Source: Lysobacterales bacterium (GTDB lineage: Bacteria; Pseudomonadota; Gammaproteobacteria; Xanthomonadales; Rhodanobacteraceae). Taken from it: DNA of 64,000 nt. The notes under the pieces are model-generated. The model had not been told where the DNA came from and did no database searches. It saw nothing but the letters and a program-made list of their open reading frames with translations. The DNA is taken from NCBI GenBank assembly GCA_017305135.1, contig JAFKNA010000015.1, positions 106,274 to 170,273 on the forward strand, in the 5' to 3' direction. This document shows, one piece after another, positions 30,601 through 38,997 of this stretch. The translations under genes were made by a program, and so were the position numbers. Every line of letters starts with the position of its first letter. Position 1 is the stretch's first letter.

Positions 30601-31735
30601 GCGCGGGTTCGGGCGGGAAATCGGCGCCCGCGGTGTCGCCGCCCGAGACGATGCGGATGCTGCGGGTGAGCACGCCGACCGCGGCACGGACTTCCGCGCC
30701 TTCGGCGTGGAGCTTGTCGTCCAGCCCCACCGCCGCCGGCACCGAGGCCAGCGGGAAGCGGGTGCCGTTATGGGCATGGTCGAGCGGCTCGCGGAGCTCG
30801 ATTCGGGTGTCGCAGGTGACGTCGGCGGCGACCGTCCGCTCCTCGGAGTGCCCGGGCAGGTAGTCGGTGCTGGTGACCACGATGCGGTCGCCCGCGGCGA
30901 GCGAGAGCGGGCGATCGACCACCAGGCGGGAGGCTCCGATCGCCGCCGGCTTGTCGAGCCGCGCCCAGCTCGCACCGCTCGAGGTGGGCGCCGCCGCGCA
31001 CTCCGGCGTGGCGTAGGTCGCGCCTTTCCTGCCGAACAGCCGCAGCGATCCGCCGTAGGAGACGCCGAGCACCTTGTAGCCGAAATAGCCCGGGCCGTAT
31101 TCACGATCGACCAGGCCATCGAAGTTGAGCGGCGTGTAGGCGTAGAAGTAGTCGTTGGCGATGCGGATGTCGGCGCTGGCCTGGGGATATTCGGCGGTGC
31201 CGCCGAGGCTGGCGATGGAACGTGCCGCGCCGGGCGGCACGGCCATGCCGTCGGCCTGGCGGTTGCCGTTCCAGATCGCGTCGGGCACGCCACATTGCGC
31301 CTTGCGGTCGCTGATGCACGGCACGCCCTGGCCCTGCCGGTTCGGGTCGGTGCCGGTCTGGTCCTTGCCCCAGAGGTGGATGGTCAGCGTGCCGCCGTGG
31401 GTGCCGATGGGCGCCGCGGGCGACCCCGCCACCAGGCTGCCGCCGTTCTCGATCAGGATGTTGGCCGCCCAGAAGTCGATGGCGGCATCCTCGAAGGTCA
31501 GGACGCCCCCATCCAGGACGTGGACGTCGGCGAACTGGTAGGTGCCGGCCCCGACGACGCAGGGTGCCCGCAGCACCAGGTTCGTGCCGGGCGTGCCGGG
31601 CTGCAGCATGCCGCCCGCGCAGGTTTCTTCCTGGGCCGGGGACTCGGCATGCGCCAGCGGCGTGCTGCTGGCCAGCCAGCACGCGGCCGCCGCCGCCAGC
31701 GCAGCCACGATGGTTCGCGCGGGCATCGGAAGCAT
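27692..31735 (-). CDS. Large secreted G8-domain protein, CEMIP/TMEM2-like beta-helix
   Basis: 1347 residues from the ATG at 31735, which has a GGGGAAG site 7 bases upstream. The signal peptide ends near AHAESPAQ. A G8 domain follows at about 55-115 (VLTFEDAAIDFWAANILIEN, GTHGGTLTIHLWG). Around 415-480 come GHYPIHFHHI and GHGFYLEDGTETDN, closely like the beta-helix of vertebrate CEMIP/TMEM2/PKHD1-type proteins. The C-terminal half has many Cys pairs (for example PACRLDGTCAAPG, CQPESFCHLD). Vertebrate CEMIP and TMEM2 are linked to hyaluronan breakdown; polysaccharide binding or cleavage here is inference. An in-frame ATG at 31882 with its own strong ribosome site would add 49 residues before the signal. 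Confidence 0.75.
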   Translation of the reverse strand: MLPMPARTIVAALAAAAACWLASSTPLAHAESPAQEETCAGGMLQPGTPGTNLVLRAPCVVGAGTYQFADVHVLDGGVLTFEDAAIDFWAANILIENGGSLVAGSPAAPIGTHGGTLTIHLWGKDQTGTDPNRQGQGVPCISDRKAQCGVPDAIWNGNRQADGMAVPPGAARSIASLGGTAEYPQASADIRIANDYFYAYTPLNFDGLVDREYGPGYFGYKVLGVSYGGSLRLFGRKGATYATPECAAAPTSSGASWARLDKPAAIGASRLVVDRPLSLAAGDRIVVTSTDYLPGHSEERTVAADVTCDTRIELREPLDHAHNGTRFPLASVPAAVGLDDKLHAEGAEVRAAVGVLTRSIRIVSGGDTAGADFPPEPAHGSRAGYHFGGQLIVRQGFKRFQVQGVEFRQMGQGGRMGHYPIHFHHIRRAPDDTFVRDSSINESMSRWITLHGAQNVSLERNVGWKSIGHGFYLEDGTETDNRLIANLGVFARAAVDNVQNPRKVPGILAAPDLHASTGEQVPYRSDYDHPTVFWIMNGWNDFEDNLAVGAGTCGVCYWWLTSLNSGMSREMKWTSYASMQEPGNPLAWDRAGMVPLKSFSGNMCSAAMTSFQTVTATEACLGVGPGDAPEPHPLNLPPIRNPLAANSGDLDYYPTLDPGGGHFPTRCNTLDCSTAPPKCGDGALRDCMVTVLDRYTTSFNWAAFNYAAIWLRPQWYLVTDSVITDVQQAGLTMVTGGGYSASDVVPGHWALVQKSAFIGETQPDNPYASRGSAFNPRGLHCAVDATHNRPRNYCLAVDEGVSIQTSNWGMYQRLFSVYDGPAYQASNAYLGIRELRIDDCKPFVDRQNLDGSCRPAAGADTPISQWLAGSLLGLPKAGPASAPYCYMPNAAIGWKQPNGFYYPPAFHSRNLYFEDVDIRHFVITPRVLNGTYKTDYAAVEREFCVWNSRIFDGFSSNDRQTVLNDDDGSLTGYADSTVINMDEYFAAPVDATQCLSANSSRTSPYAYVTTVIYPACRLDGTCAAPGIVNQGDWSGDCATETCYGVPLWRQDLMPVADRGDGRDPTDKGIRMMGQNTGQRASLTVNHGTYYIDTTVSEATQRGEGCNQPGSNGCLINVFKAGQSYYLFLIFAKEDTEQTYRFHVGDAPGFDPASIQMVRARLHTNPVQFDETLGPLPPGRARWLNTNQADSNGVVEVTLSLADLPGAAAAFEQGRRDKCQPESFCHLDAANQCVANDARHGDACSWAGADQDCPAGGCFGLKFTLPAGFTTREPGDPRPDPRPEARCLMPELPWNITYEPAQQAFADRDCPRQADLHRRDFCGLAPIRNPRETPPRDSPHVPWTPIVR

Positions 31736-32096
31736 TGGACTTCCCCGGCCGGGAGAGGATCGTCTTTCGTGCGGCGGTTCGGATGCCGTCGCCGCCTCGA
31801 CGGCAGGCGCGGCTTCGCCGGACCTCCGGACAACGCCGGAACGCCCCGCCCGCACAAGAGCGGCTATCAGGCCATCTGGCATGCTCTTCCCCTTGAGTGG
31901 GTGTCGTGCCGATGCTGTGTTCGCCCGTGGGCCATGGGCGGATGCGCAGCTCGCCGGCACTATACGCCCGTACGGCAGGAATGCGTCACCGGCGTCGGCA
32001 CGTGCAGGCGGACTACGGATGGGAGCGCCGGCAGGAGGTGCTGGCCCGCGCCGCGGCACTTTTGCGGCGGCGCGCGCAAGCCGCTACCGTGCGCCG
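31736..32096. other. Divergent intergenic region, no gene recognised
   Basis: 361 bases between the G8 gene (leftward) and the GNAT gene (rightward). It contains an in-frame leftward extension of the G8 gene with AAGGGGAAGAGC before an ATG at 31882, which could be a true start or an upstream leader. A TATACG near 31970 is the only promoter-like AT-rich patch. No repeat or RNA gene was recognised. Confidence 0.5.
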
Positions 32097-32693
32097 ATGA
32101 CCCAGGTTCGAATCTTCACCGGCAGCGAGGTCGCGCCGCATCTGGACGCGGTGGCGGCACTGCGCATCGCCGTGTTCCGCGACTGGCCGTATCTGTATGC
32201 CGGCGATCGCGAGTACGAGAAGAACTACCTCGCCACCTACGCGGATTCCCCGCGCAGCCTGTTCGTGCTGGTCTTCGACGGCGCGGAGGTGGTCGGTGCC
32301 TCGACCGGCATTCCGCTCGACGACGAGACGGCCGCGTTCCAGCAGCCGTTCCTGGACCGCGGCATCGCGCTGGAGCGGGTGTTCTATTTCGGCGAATCGG
32401 TGCTGCTCGGCGCCTATCGCGGGCAGGGGCTCGGCCACCGCTTCTTCGACGAGCGCGAAGCCTGCGCGCGGCGCCTTGGCGGGTTCGACCTCACCGCGTT
32501 CTGTGCCGTCGAGCGCTGCGCCGACGATCCACGCCGCCCGCCCGGCCATCGCGACAACGACGCGTTCTGGACGAAGCGCGGTTATCGGCGCCAGGAGGAC
32601 ATGTTCTGCCAGCTTGAATGGCAGGAAATCGGCCAGAACTTTCCCACCTGTCACCACCTGCGCTTCTGGTTGCGCCCGCTCGGAGAACGATGA
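32097..32693 (+). CDS. GNAT-family acyltransferase
   Basis: 198 residues from MTQVRIFTGSEVAPHLDAVA. The GNAT core is visible: the N-terminal strand-helix ALRIAVFRDWPYLY, central strand VFYFGESVLLGAY with the acetyl-CoA loop RGQGLGHRFF (R/QxxGxG/A), and a C-terminal FWTKRGYRRQEDMF strand. Substrate unknown. Its stop overlaps the nitrilase start (ATGA). GNAT plus nitrilase neighbours or fusions are known in bacteria, suggesting acylation and amide hydrolysis of related metabolites. Confidence 0.88.
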   Translation: MTQVRIFTGSEVAPHLDAVAALRIAVFRDWPYLYAGDREYEKNYLATYADSPRSLFVLVFDGAEVVGASTGIPLDDETAAFQQPFLDRGIALERVFYFGESVLLGAYRGQGLGHRFFDEREACARRLGGFDLTAFCAVERCADDPRRPPGHRDNDAFWTKRGYRRQEDMFCQLEWQEIGQNFPTCHHLRFWLRPLGER

Positions 32694-33574
32694 AGCTCAA
32701 GATTGCCGTCGCCCGGTATTCGATCGGCGAGCCGCTCGCCTTTTCCGACTTCGCCGATCGCGTGGCCGGGCGCGTGGCCGGCGCCGCCGCCTCGGGCGCG
32801 CAGCTGCTGGTCCTACCCGAGTACCTGGCGTTCGAATCCGCCGCCAGCCTGCCGGCGGATGCGCGCGGCGACCTGCACCGGTCGCTGGCCGGCCTGCAGC
32901 CCCGCCACGGCGATTACCTCGCGCTCGCCGCCGAGCTGGCGAGGCGCCATTCGGTGTATCTGCTTGCCGGCACTTTCCTGCTCGACGTCGGCGGCGGGCG
33001 CTATCGCAATCGTGCCTATTTCATGGCGCCGGACGGCCGCCATGGTTTCCAGGACAAGCTGACCCTGACCGGCTACGAGCGCGATGCGGCCGTGATCGAG
33101 CCCGGCGACGAACTCAAGGTATTCGAGGCCGACTTTGGTCGCGTCGGCATCGACATCTGCTACGACATCGAATTTCCCCTCTACGCGCGTGCCCAGGTCG
33201 AGGCCGGCGCCCGCCTGCTGCTGGCACCCAGCTGCACCGACACCGAGGCCGGCGCGACCCGCGTCCGCGTCGGCTGCCAGGCGCGCGCGCTGGAGAACCA
33301 GGTGTTCGTTGCCTGCGCCGTCACCGCCGGCGAGGCGCACTGGAGCCCGGTCCTCGACTTCAACAGCGGCCGCGCCGCCGTCTATACGCCGATCGACCAC
33401 GGCTTTCCGGCCAGCGGCATCGCCGTACAGGCCGACGGCGGCGACTGGGCCATCGAGGAACTGGATCTCGAGCTGCTGGACGCGTTCAAGCAGGAGGCGC
33501 AGGTCGCCAACGTCACCGATTGGCCGGAGCAGCTTCGCCCCGGCGTCACGCGCGCCCGCGTCGAATCGCTGTAG
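32690..33574 (+). CDS. Nitrilase-superfamily carbon-nitrogen hydrolase
   Basis: 294 residues. The catalytic triad is clear: Glu44 (VLPEYLAFE), Lys123 (FQDKLTLTGYE) and Cys157 (GIDICYDIEFP). These thiol enzymes hydrolyse amides or nitriles. The sequence is of the aliphatic amidase-like branch that pairs with GNAT proteins. Coupled to the upstream GNAT gene by an ATGA overlap; a REP-like hairpin follows before the convergent fadJ-like gene. Substrate not predictable. Confidence 0.92.
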   Translation: MKLKIAVARYSIGEPLAFSDFADRVAGRVAGAAASGAQLLVLPEYLAFESAASLPADARGDLHRSLAGLQPRHGDYLALAAELARRHSVYLLAGTFLLDVGGGRYRNRAYFMAPDGRHGFQDKLTLTGYERDAAVIEPGDELKVFEADFGRVGIDICYDIEFPLYARAQVEAGARLLLAPSCTDTEAGATRVRVGCQARALENQVFVACAVTAGEAHWSPVLDFNSGRAAVYTPIDHGFPASGIAVQADGGDWAIEELDLELLDAFKQEAQVANVTDWPEQLRPGVTRARVESL

Positions 33575-33610
33575 TCGCGTGGTTCAGATCACGCCCGCGC
33601 CTGCGCCGAT

Positions 33611-33656
33611 CCTGTAGGAGCGCGCTTGCGCGCGACCCATGGCGCGTCCGCATGGG
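33611..33656. repeat. REP unit and inverted repeat between convergent genes
   Basis: CCTGTAGGAGCGCGCTTGCG...CGCGAC forms a GCGCGC-TT-GCGCGC hairpin (33620-33634), followed by CCCATG...CATGGG (33637-33656). It fits the Xanthomonad REP class and may act as a bidirectional transcription barrier between the nitrilase and the FadJ-like gene, whose stop is at 33661. Confidence 0.6.
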
Positions 33657-33660
33657 CCAC

Positions 33661-35706
33661 CTACTTGCGCAGCGCCGGCGCGTCCCAGCCAGGTCGCGGT
33701 GCGAAGCGCGGGCCGTAGAGACGGGTCAGGGTTTCGAGCTTCGCCACCAGCGCATCGGCGCCGGCACTGCGGATGTACTGGATCGGGCCGCCGCGGAAGG
33801 GCGCGAAGCCGGTGCCGAAGATGACGCCGGCATCGAGCAGGTCCGCATCATCCACCACGCCGTCGTGGAGGCAGGCGACCGCCTCGTTGAGGAGCGGCAG
33901 GATCAGGCGATCCTCGAGATCCTCGGGCGCCTGGTACTGGGCATCGACCGGCGGCTTCTGCGGCTTGCCGTCTTCCCACTTGTAGAAGCCCTCGCCGTCC
34001 TTCTTGCCGCGCTTGCCGCCCTGCACCAGTTCGTCCAGGCCCGGCGGGATGTCGAGGCCGAGGAAGGGGCCGAGCTCCGCGCCGACCGAGGCGGCGACAT
34101 CGAGTCCCACGGTGTCGATCAGCTCGATCGGTCCCATCGGCATGCCGAACTTCTTCGCGGCGCGGTCGATGACCGGCCCCGGAATTCCTTCGCTGAAGGC
34201 GCGCGCGGCTTCCAGCATGTAGGGCATCAGGATGCGGTTGACCAGGAAGCCGGGCGTGCCGGCGACCGGCAGCGGCAGCTTGCCGATGGCCTTGCAGAAG
34301 GCCAGCGCGCGCGCTTCGTTCGCCTCGGCCAGGCGATCCTGGCGCACGACCTCGACCAGCGGCATCAGTGCCACCGGATTGAAGTAGTGGAGTCCCAGGA
34401 ACCGCGCCGGATCGGCCACGGCCTGGCGCAGTTCGTCGAGCGGGATGCTGGAGGTGTTGCTGGCGAGCAGCGCCGTCTCCTTCAGCTTCGGCTCGGCGTC
34501 GCGGTAGAGCGCCTCCTTGGCCGCCGCGTTCTCGTAGATGGCCTCGATGAGGAGGTCGGCGCTGGCGATGCCGGCGCCCTCGACGTCGGCGCGCAGGCGC
34601 GCCAGCGCAGGATCGATGCGCTCCGGCGTCTTCAGCTTCTTCGCGAACAGGTCGCGGGCGCGGGCCAGTGCCGGCTCGACGTACTTCATCTCGCGATCCT
34701 GCAGCGTGACCTCGAAGCCGCGCAGCGCGCACCAGGCGGCGATGTCGCCGCCCATCACGCCGGCGCCGACCACGTGCACGTGGCCGATGCCGTGCTCGGC
34801 ACCCTTGCCGAGGCCCTTCAGGCGCTCCTGCAGGAAGAACACGCGCACCAGGTTCTGCGCGGTCGGCGTGGTGGCGAGCTTCGCCACCGCGCGCGCCTCG
34901 AGTTTCAGGCGCTGGCGCAGGCTCGAGCCGCCGCGGCGCCAGGTCTCGATCAGTGCGAAGGGTGCGGGATAGTGTTCCCTGCGCACGCGGGCCGAGGTCT
35001 GCTTCACCAGGATCGGCGCCAGCGCCTGGCGCGCCGGCCAGAGATTGGTGGCCCAGGCGGTCGAGCGCTGGGCGAAGCTCCGCGCGGGCGGGCGGCGGAT
35101 CATGTCCCTGGCGGTGTCGAGCAGGCTGGCGGGATCGGCGAGGCGGTCGACCAGCCCGATCCGGCGCGCGTTCTCGGCCGAGGCAGCGCGCCCGGTCAGC
35201 ATCAGCTCCAGCGCCGCCGGGGCGCCGATCAGGCGCGGCAGGCGCGCGCTGCCGCCCCAGCCGGGAAAGATGCCGAGCTTCACTTCGGGCAGGCCGATGC
35301 GCGTGGACGGATCGCGCGAAGCGACGCGCCAGCGGCAGGCCAGCGCCATTTCGGTGCCGCCGCCCATGCAGGCGCCGTGGATGGCGGCGACGGTCGGGCA
35401 GGGCAGGCGCGCCAGCTTTTCCAGCACGCGCTGGCCGTTTTCCAGCACGTCCGCGACGCGGCCTTCCCGGGCGTAGCTTTCGAATTCCGTGAGGTCGGCA
35501 CCGACCACGAAGCCGGGCTTGCCGGAGTGGATCACCACGCCCCTCGGCGGCTCGAAGGAAAGTCGTTCGACGATCTCGGCCAGCTCGTCCATGACCTCGC
35601 GGCCGAGCGCATTGACCGAGCGGCCGGCGCGATCGAGGGTGAGCACGACGATGCCATCCTCGCCGCCGAGCGGCTGCCAGTGCTGGAAACGCAGGCCTTC
35701 GAACAT
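33661..35706 (-). CDS. FadJ-like bifunctional enoyl-CoA hydratase / 3-hydroxyacyl-CoA dehydrogenase
   Basis: 681 residues. The N-terminal crotonase domain holds AAIHGACMGGGTEMALACRW (oxyanion hole) and GLPEVKLGIFPGWGGS with the catalytic glutamates. The dehydrogenase half begins VVGAGVMGGDIAAWCALRGF (NAD-binding) and has the catalytic His in FLGLHYFNPV. It performs hydration and oxidation in fatty-acid beta-oxidation. No thiolase gene adjoins it, so it is a stand-alone FadJ or FadN-like form, not an operonic fadBA. Divergent from the hypothetical gene at 35755. Confidence 0.92.
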   Translation of the reverse strand: MFEGLRFQHWQPLGGEDGIVVLTLDRAGRSVNALGREVMDELAEIVERLSFEPPRGVVIHSGKPGFVVGADLTEFESYAREGRVADVLENGQRVLEKLARLPCPTVAAIHGACMGGGTEMALACRWRVASRDPSTRIGLPEVKLGIFPGWGGSARLPRLIGAPAALELMLTGRAASAENARRIGLVDRLADPASLLDTARDMIRRPPARSFAQRSTAWATNLWPARQALAPILVKQTSARVRREHYPAPFALIETWRRGGSSLRQRLKLEARAVAKLATTPTAQNLVRVFFLQERLKGLGKGAEHGIGHVHVVGAGVMGGDIAAWCALRGFEVTLQDREMKYVEPALARARDLFAKKLKTPERIDPALARLRADVEGAGIASADLLIEAIYENAAAKEALYRDAEPKLKETALLASNTSSIPLDELRQAVADPARFLGLHYFNPVALMPLVEVVRQDRLAEANEARALAFCKAIGKLPLPVAGTPGFLVNRILMPYMLEAARAFSEGIPGPVIDRAAKKFGMPMGPIELIDTVGLDVAASVGAELGPFLGLDIPPGLDELVQGGKRGKKDGEGFYKWEDGKPQKPPVDAQYQAPEDLEDRLILPLLNEAVACLHDGVVDDADLLDAGVIFGTGFAPFRGGPIQYIRSAGADALVAKLETLTRLYGPRFAPRPGWDAPALRK

Positions 35707-35737
35707 GACAGGCTCCGGAAATCGCAGGCGGGATGGC

Positions 35738-35743
35738 TATAAT
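35738..35743 (+). promoter_or_regulatory. Probable -10 element before the hypothetical gene
   Basis: TATAAT, a perfect sigma-70 -10 hexamer, 11 bases before the GTG at 35755 in the 48-base divergent gap. No matching -35 at 17 bases. Transcription from it would give a very short leader. Confidence 0.45.
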
Positions 35744-35754
35744 CCCGGCAAGCC

Positions 35755-36300
35755 GTGCGCCGGGTCAATGTGGCGCCGCCCGACAAGCCCTGCAAGCATC
35801 GAGAGGCGCTGGTGGTCGATCAGCCGGACGGCCTGGCCGTCGTGGGAAAGCTCTTCGAGCGGATCGTCGGTTCGCCGCAGCAGGTGCTCGCCCTGCAGAC
35901 GGCGCAGGCGGGCGAGTTCATGGCGCAGATGCGCGTGCTGGCCATGCGTGGCGGCGCGTCGATCTACGGCTGGGAGCCGGACACCGGGCTGGTATCGCTG
36001 CGCGAGAGCGGCCTGCACGTGCCCGGCTCCCGGCGCATGACCGACGCCCTGCGCTACGTCATGCAGAGCATGCACTTCGGCGTCTACCTCTTCACCGGCT
36101 TCGAGGATCACCTCAAGGCGGTCGATACCCTGCTGCTGCGGCGCATGTCGCGCCTGCCGGCCCACGAGCAGCGCAAGCTGGTGTTCGTGGGTCCGCGGCT
36201 GGAGCTGCCCGAGGAACTGGACGGGCTCTATGAGCGCCTCGACGGCAGTGGCGCCGCGCGCCCGCGGCTGCGCCTGCGCGATGGGCGCTGGGTCGCCTGA
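35755..36300 (+). CDS. Conserved-type hypothetical protein upstream of a c-di-GMP gene
   Basis: 181 residues from a GTG; I do not recognise a family. The body is alpha/beta with a helical region VLALQTAQAGEFMAQMRVLA, a segment GASIYGWEPDTGLVSLRESG, and a basic C-terminus (PRLRLRDGRWVA). No signal peptide or membrane helix. It is separated by a single base from the PAS-GGDEF-EAL gene, so the two are very likely one operon and it may act in the same signalling step. Confidence 0.6.
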   Translation: MRRVNVAPPDKPCKHREALVVDQPDGLAVVGKLFERIVGSPQQVLALQTAQAGEFMAQMRVLAMRGGASIYGWEPDTGLVSLRESGLHVPGSRRMTDALRYVMQSMHFGVYLFTGFEDHLKAVDTLLLRRMSRLPAHEQRKLVFVGPRLELPEELDGLYERLDGSGAARPRLRLRDGRWVA

Positions 36301-36301
36301 G

Positions 36302-38890
36302 ATGGCCCCGGCGCGCACCGATGCGAGCAGCGGAGCGGCGCTGATCGTCGCCTCCGGGCGGGACGATCGCCGCGTGCTGTTCGACGTTCTCGATGCACAG
36401 CAACTGGATGCGGTCTATTCCGCGCGGGACGTGGAGCAGGCGCGGGGTTTCCTGGCCGATGATCCTTCGATCCGGCTGGTGCTGCTGGAATTCGGCACCG
36501 AGGCCGCGGCGGCCGCGGCGTTCTGCAAGGAGGTGTCCGGCCAGGCTCCGGTGATCGGCATCCTCGGCGATGCCGGCTGGCTGGCCCGCGAGGCGCCCGC
36601 CGGACTGGTGGAATGGATTGCCAGTCCCGTGCGCGCCTACGATGCCGAAGCCCGCATCCGTGCCGCGCTCGCGGGGGCGACGGCAGCGCCGCCGCCGGCG
36701 GTGGCGGCGCCCGCCGCCGCGCCCGACCGCTACCGCTTCGTGTTCGAAGGCAGCCTCGACGAGCTCGCCATCGTCGATGCCGAGGACGGGCAGGTGCTCG
36801 ACGTCAACGAGATCTTCGTGCAGCGCTCGGGGCACGGCCGCGCCGAGCTCGTCGGCGCGCGCATGGACGCCTTCGACGCGGTGCTGTCGGCCGAGCAGCG
36901 CCAGGCCCTGGCGCGCAAGCTCGCCGACGAGGACGGCATCCGCCTGCGCTGCCGGAAACCGCGCGCCGGCGGTGGCTCCTATCCGGTGGAGATGCACGTG
37001 CGGCGCGCGATCCAGGACGGCCAAGTGGTGCACCTGTACGCGTTTCGCGACGTCGGCGAGCTCAACCGCTGGCGCAGCGCGCTCGGCGCGGTGGCGCAGC
37101 TCGCACGTCCGCCGGTGCAGCACGAGAACATCCTGAAGACCGTGGTGCGCGTGCTCGGCGAATGGCTCGCCCCGGAACTGGTGGCCGTGGTCGCCGCGCC
37201 CACCGGCCCGGCCACGCTGCCCGAGGTCCTGCACCTGCACCATCGCCTGGGCGCCGGGGTGGACGTGGACGTGTTCGCCAGCAAGTGGCTGGCCCGCGCG
37301 CTAGATGGCGAGGAGATCATCCGCCTCGCCGGTGCCTGGCGTGAACCGGAAGCGGCCGAGTTCGTGCGCACTGGCGGATTCGAATGCGTCCTTGCCCTGC
37401 CACTGGTGGACGAGCGGCGTGACCCGCTGGGTGCGATCCTGGTGGTGCGCGCCGAGGCCCTTGCCAACGAGGTGCCGACGATCGACGCCTGCCGCGTGCT
37501 GGCACGCGCCGCGGCGCGCGAGCTCGAGCTCCGCCAGGCGCGCGAGCAGGATCGCGCGGCCAGCCTGTCCGACCCGCTCACCGGCCTGCCCAACCGGCTC
37601 CTTTTCAATGACCGTCTCGACCTCGCCATCCGCGAAGCGCAGCGCGGGCAGGAGCGATTCGCGCTGCTGTTCGTCGACCTCGACCGCTTCAAGAACATCA
37701 ACGATTCGCTCGGCCACGCGGTGGGCGACCAGGTGCTGGCGGCGATCGCCCGCCGCCTGCGCGGCTGCGTGCGCGAATCGGACACCGTGGCGCGCTACGC
37801 CGGCGACGAATTCACGCTGATCCTGCGCCACATCGGCCAGCGCGAGGACGCCATGCGCGTGGCCGAGAAGATCGTCCGCGCGATGGAAGTGCCGCTGCAG
37901 CTCGCTGGCGGGCTCGAACTTGGCATGACCGCATCGCTTGGCCTCAGCTTCTATCCGGACGATGCCACCGAGGCCGAGCGGCTGCTGAAGCACGCCGACG
38001 TCGCCATGTACTCGGCCAAGGGGCTCGGCCGCAACAATTTCCAGGCCTACGTGGCGGTGCCGGAGGAAGCCCACCAGCAGCGCCTGATGCTCGAATCCAG
38101 GCTGCGCCAGGCGGAGGCCGCCGGGCAGTTGCGTGCCTTCTACCAGCCGCAGGTCGACGCCGCCAGCGAGGACATCGTCGGCATGGAGGCGCTGATCCGC
38201 TGGGAACATCCCGAGCTCGGCATGATCAGCCCCGGTTTCTTCATTCCGCTGGCGGAGGAATCGGGCCTGATCGTGCCGATCGGCGAGTGGATCCTGCGCG
38301 AAGCCTGCCGCGACGCACAGCGCTGGAGCCAGCGCTACGGCCTGCCGCTGCGGGTCGGCGTGAACCTTTCCGCGTTGCAACTGCGGCAGCCGGAATTCGT
38401 CGAGCTGGTGGCGCGGATCCTCGCCGAGACCGGCTTGCCGCCGCAGCTGCTCGACCTCGAGATCACTGAAAGCATGAGCATGAAGTCGATCCCGCGCCTG
38501 ATCGAAACCATGCAGCGCCTGCGGCAGCTCGGCTGCGGCATCTCCATCGACGACTTCGGCACCGGCCAGGCCTCGCTCGACTACCTGCGCCGCTTCCCGG
38601 CCGATCGCATCAAGATCGACCAGGCATTCGTGCGCAACATCGGCCTGGATCCCGACGACGAGGCGATCGTGCAGGCGACCATCTCGATGGCGCACAATCT
38701 CAACCGCGAAGTGGTGGCCGAAGGCGTCGAGACCGAGCAGCACCTGGAGTTCCTGCGCCGGCAGGGCTGCGAGGTGCTGCAGGGCTTCCTGTTCTGCCGG
38801 CCGCTGCCGGCAGCCGGTTTCGAGCGCCTGCTGGAGCAGCGCGCGAGCCTCCTCGGCGGGGTGCCGCTGGCGCCGGCGGCCAATGCTTGA
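36302..38890 (+). CDS. PAS-GGDEF-EAL cyclic-di-GMP signalling protein
   Basis: 862 residues. Receiver-like but degenerate N-terminus (about 12-125), an Ala/Pro linker, PAS (about 142-250), a GAF-like stretch (about 255-410), GGDEF (about 425-585) and EAL (about 600-850). The diguanylate cyclase signature is AGDEF at about 500-504, a tolerated variant of GGDEF; the EAL motif (GMEALIRWEH, near 629) and the loop DDFGTG (near 750) look complete, so phosphodiesterase activity is likely and cyclase activity possible. No membrane helix, so cytosolic. What the PAS/GAF parts sense is unknown. Confidence 0.9.
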   Translation: MAPARTDASSGAALIVASGRDDRRVLFDVLDAQQLDAVYSARDVEQARGFLADDPSIRLVLLEFGTEAAAAAAFCKEVSGQAPVIGILGDAGWLAREAPAGLVEWIASPVRAYDAEARIRAALAGATAAPPPAVAAPAAAPDRYRFVFEGSLDELAIVDAEDGQVLDVNEIFVQRSGHGRAELVGARMDAFDAVLSAEQRQALARKLADEDGIRLRCRKPRAGGGSYPVEMHVRRAIQDGQVVHLYAFRDVGELNRWRSALGAVAQLARPPVQHENILKTVVRVLGEWLAPELVAVVAAPTGPATLPEVLHLHHRLGAGVDVDVFASKWLARALDGEEIIRLAGAWREPEAAEFVRTGGFECVLALPLVDERRDPLGAILVVRAEALANEVPTIDACRVLARAAARELELRQAREQDRAASLSDPLTGLPNRLLFNDRLDLAIREAQRGQERFALLFVDLDRFKNINDSLGHAVGDQVLAAIARRLRGCVRESDTVARYAGDEFTLILRHIGQREDAMRVAEKIVRAMEVPLQLAGGLELGMTASLGLSFYPDDATEAERLLKHADVAMYSAKGLGRNNFQAYVAVPEEAHQQRLMLESRLRQAEAAGQLRAFYQPQVDAASEDIVGMEALIRWEHPELGMISPGFFIPLAEESGLIVPIGEWILREACRDAQRWSQRYGLPLRVGVNLSALQLRQPEFVELVARILAETGLPPQLLDLEITESMSMKSIPRLIETMQRLRQLGCGISIDDFGTGQASLDYLRRFPADRIKIDQAFVRNIGLDPDDEAIVQATISMAHNLNREVVAEGVETEQHLEFLRRQGCEVLQGFLFCRPLPAAGFERLLEQRASLLGGVPLAPAANA

Positions 38891-38925
38891 GCCGGCGCTT
38901 GCCAGGCCCCACTTCTACACGCTTG

Positions 38926-38954
38926 TGAACTTGTCTCCGCGCGGCGCGGTCATG
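38926..38954 (+). promoter_or_regulatory. Candidate sigma-E autoregulatory promoter of rpoE
   Basis: TGAACTT (38926-38932), 17 bases, TCATG (38950-38954), 43 bases before the rpoE start. The -35 matches the RpoE consensus core GAACTT; the -10 is only a partial match to TCTGA/TCAAA. Autoregulation of rpoE is general, which raises the prior. Confidence 0.45.
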
Positions 38955-38997
38955 GCTTCCATGTCCTGCCCGTCGGCACCATGGGAGTACGGCCCGG

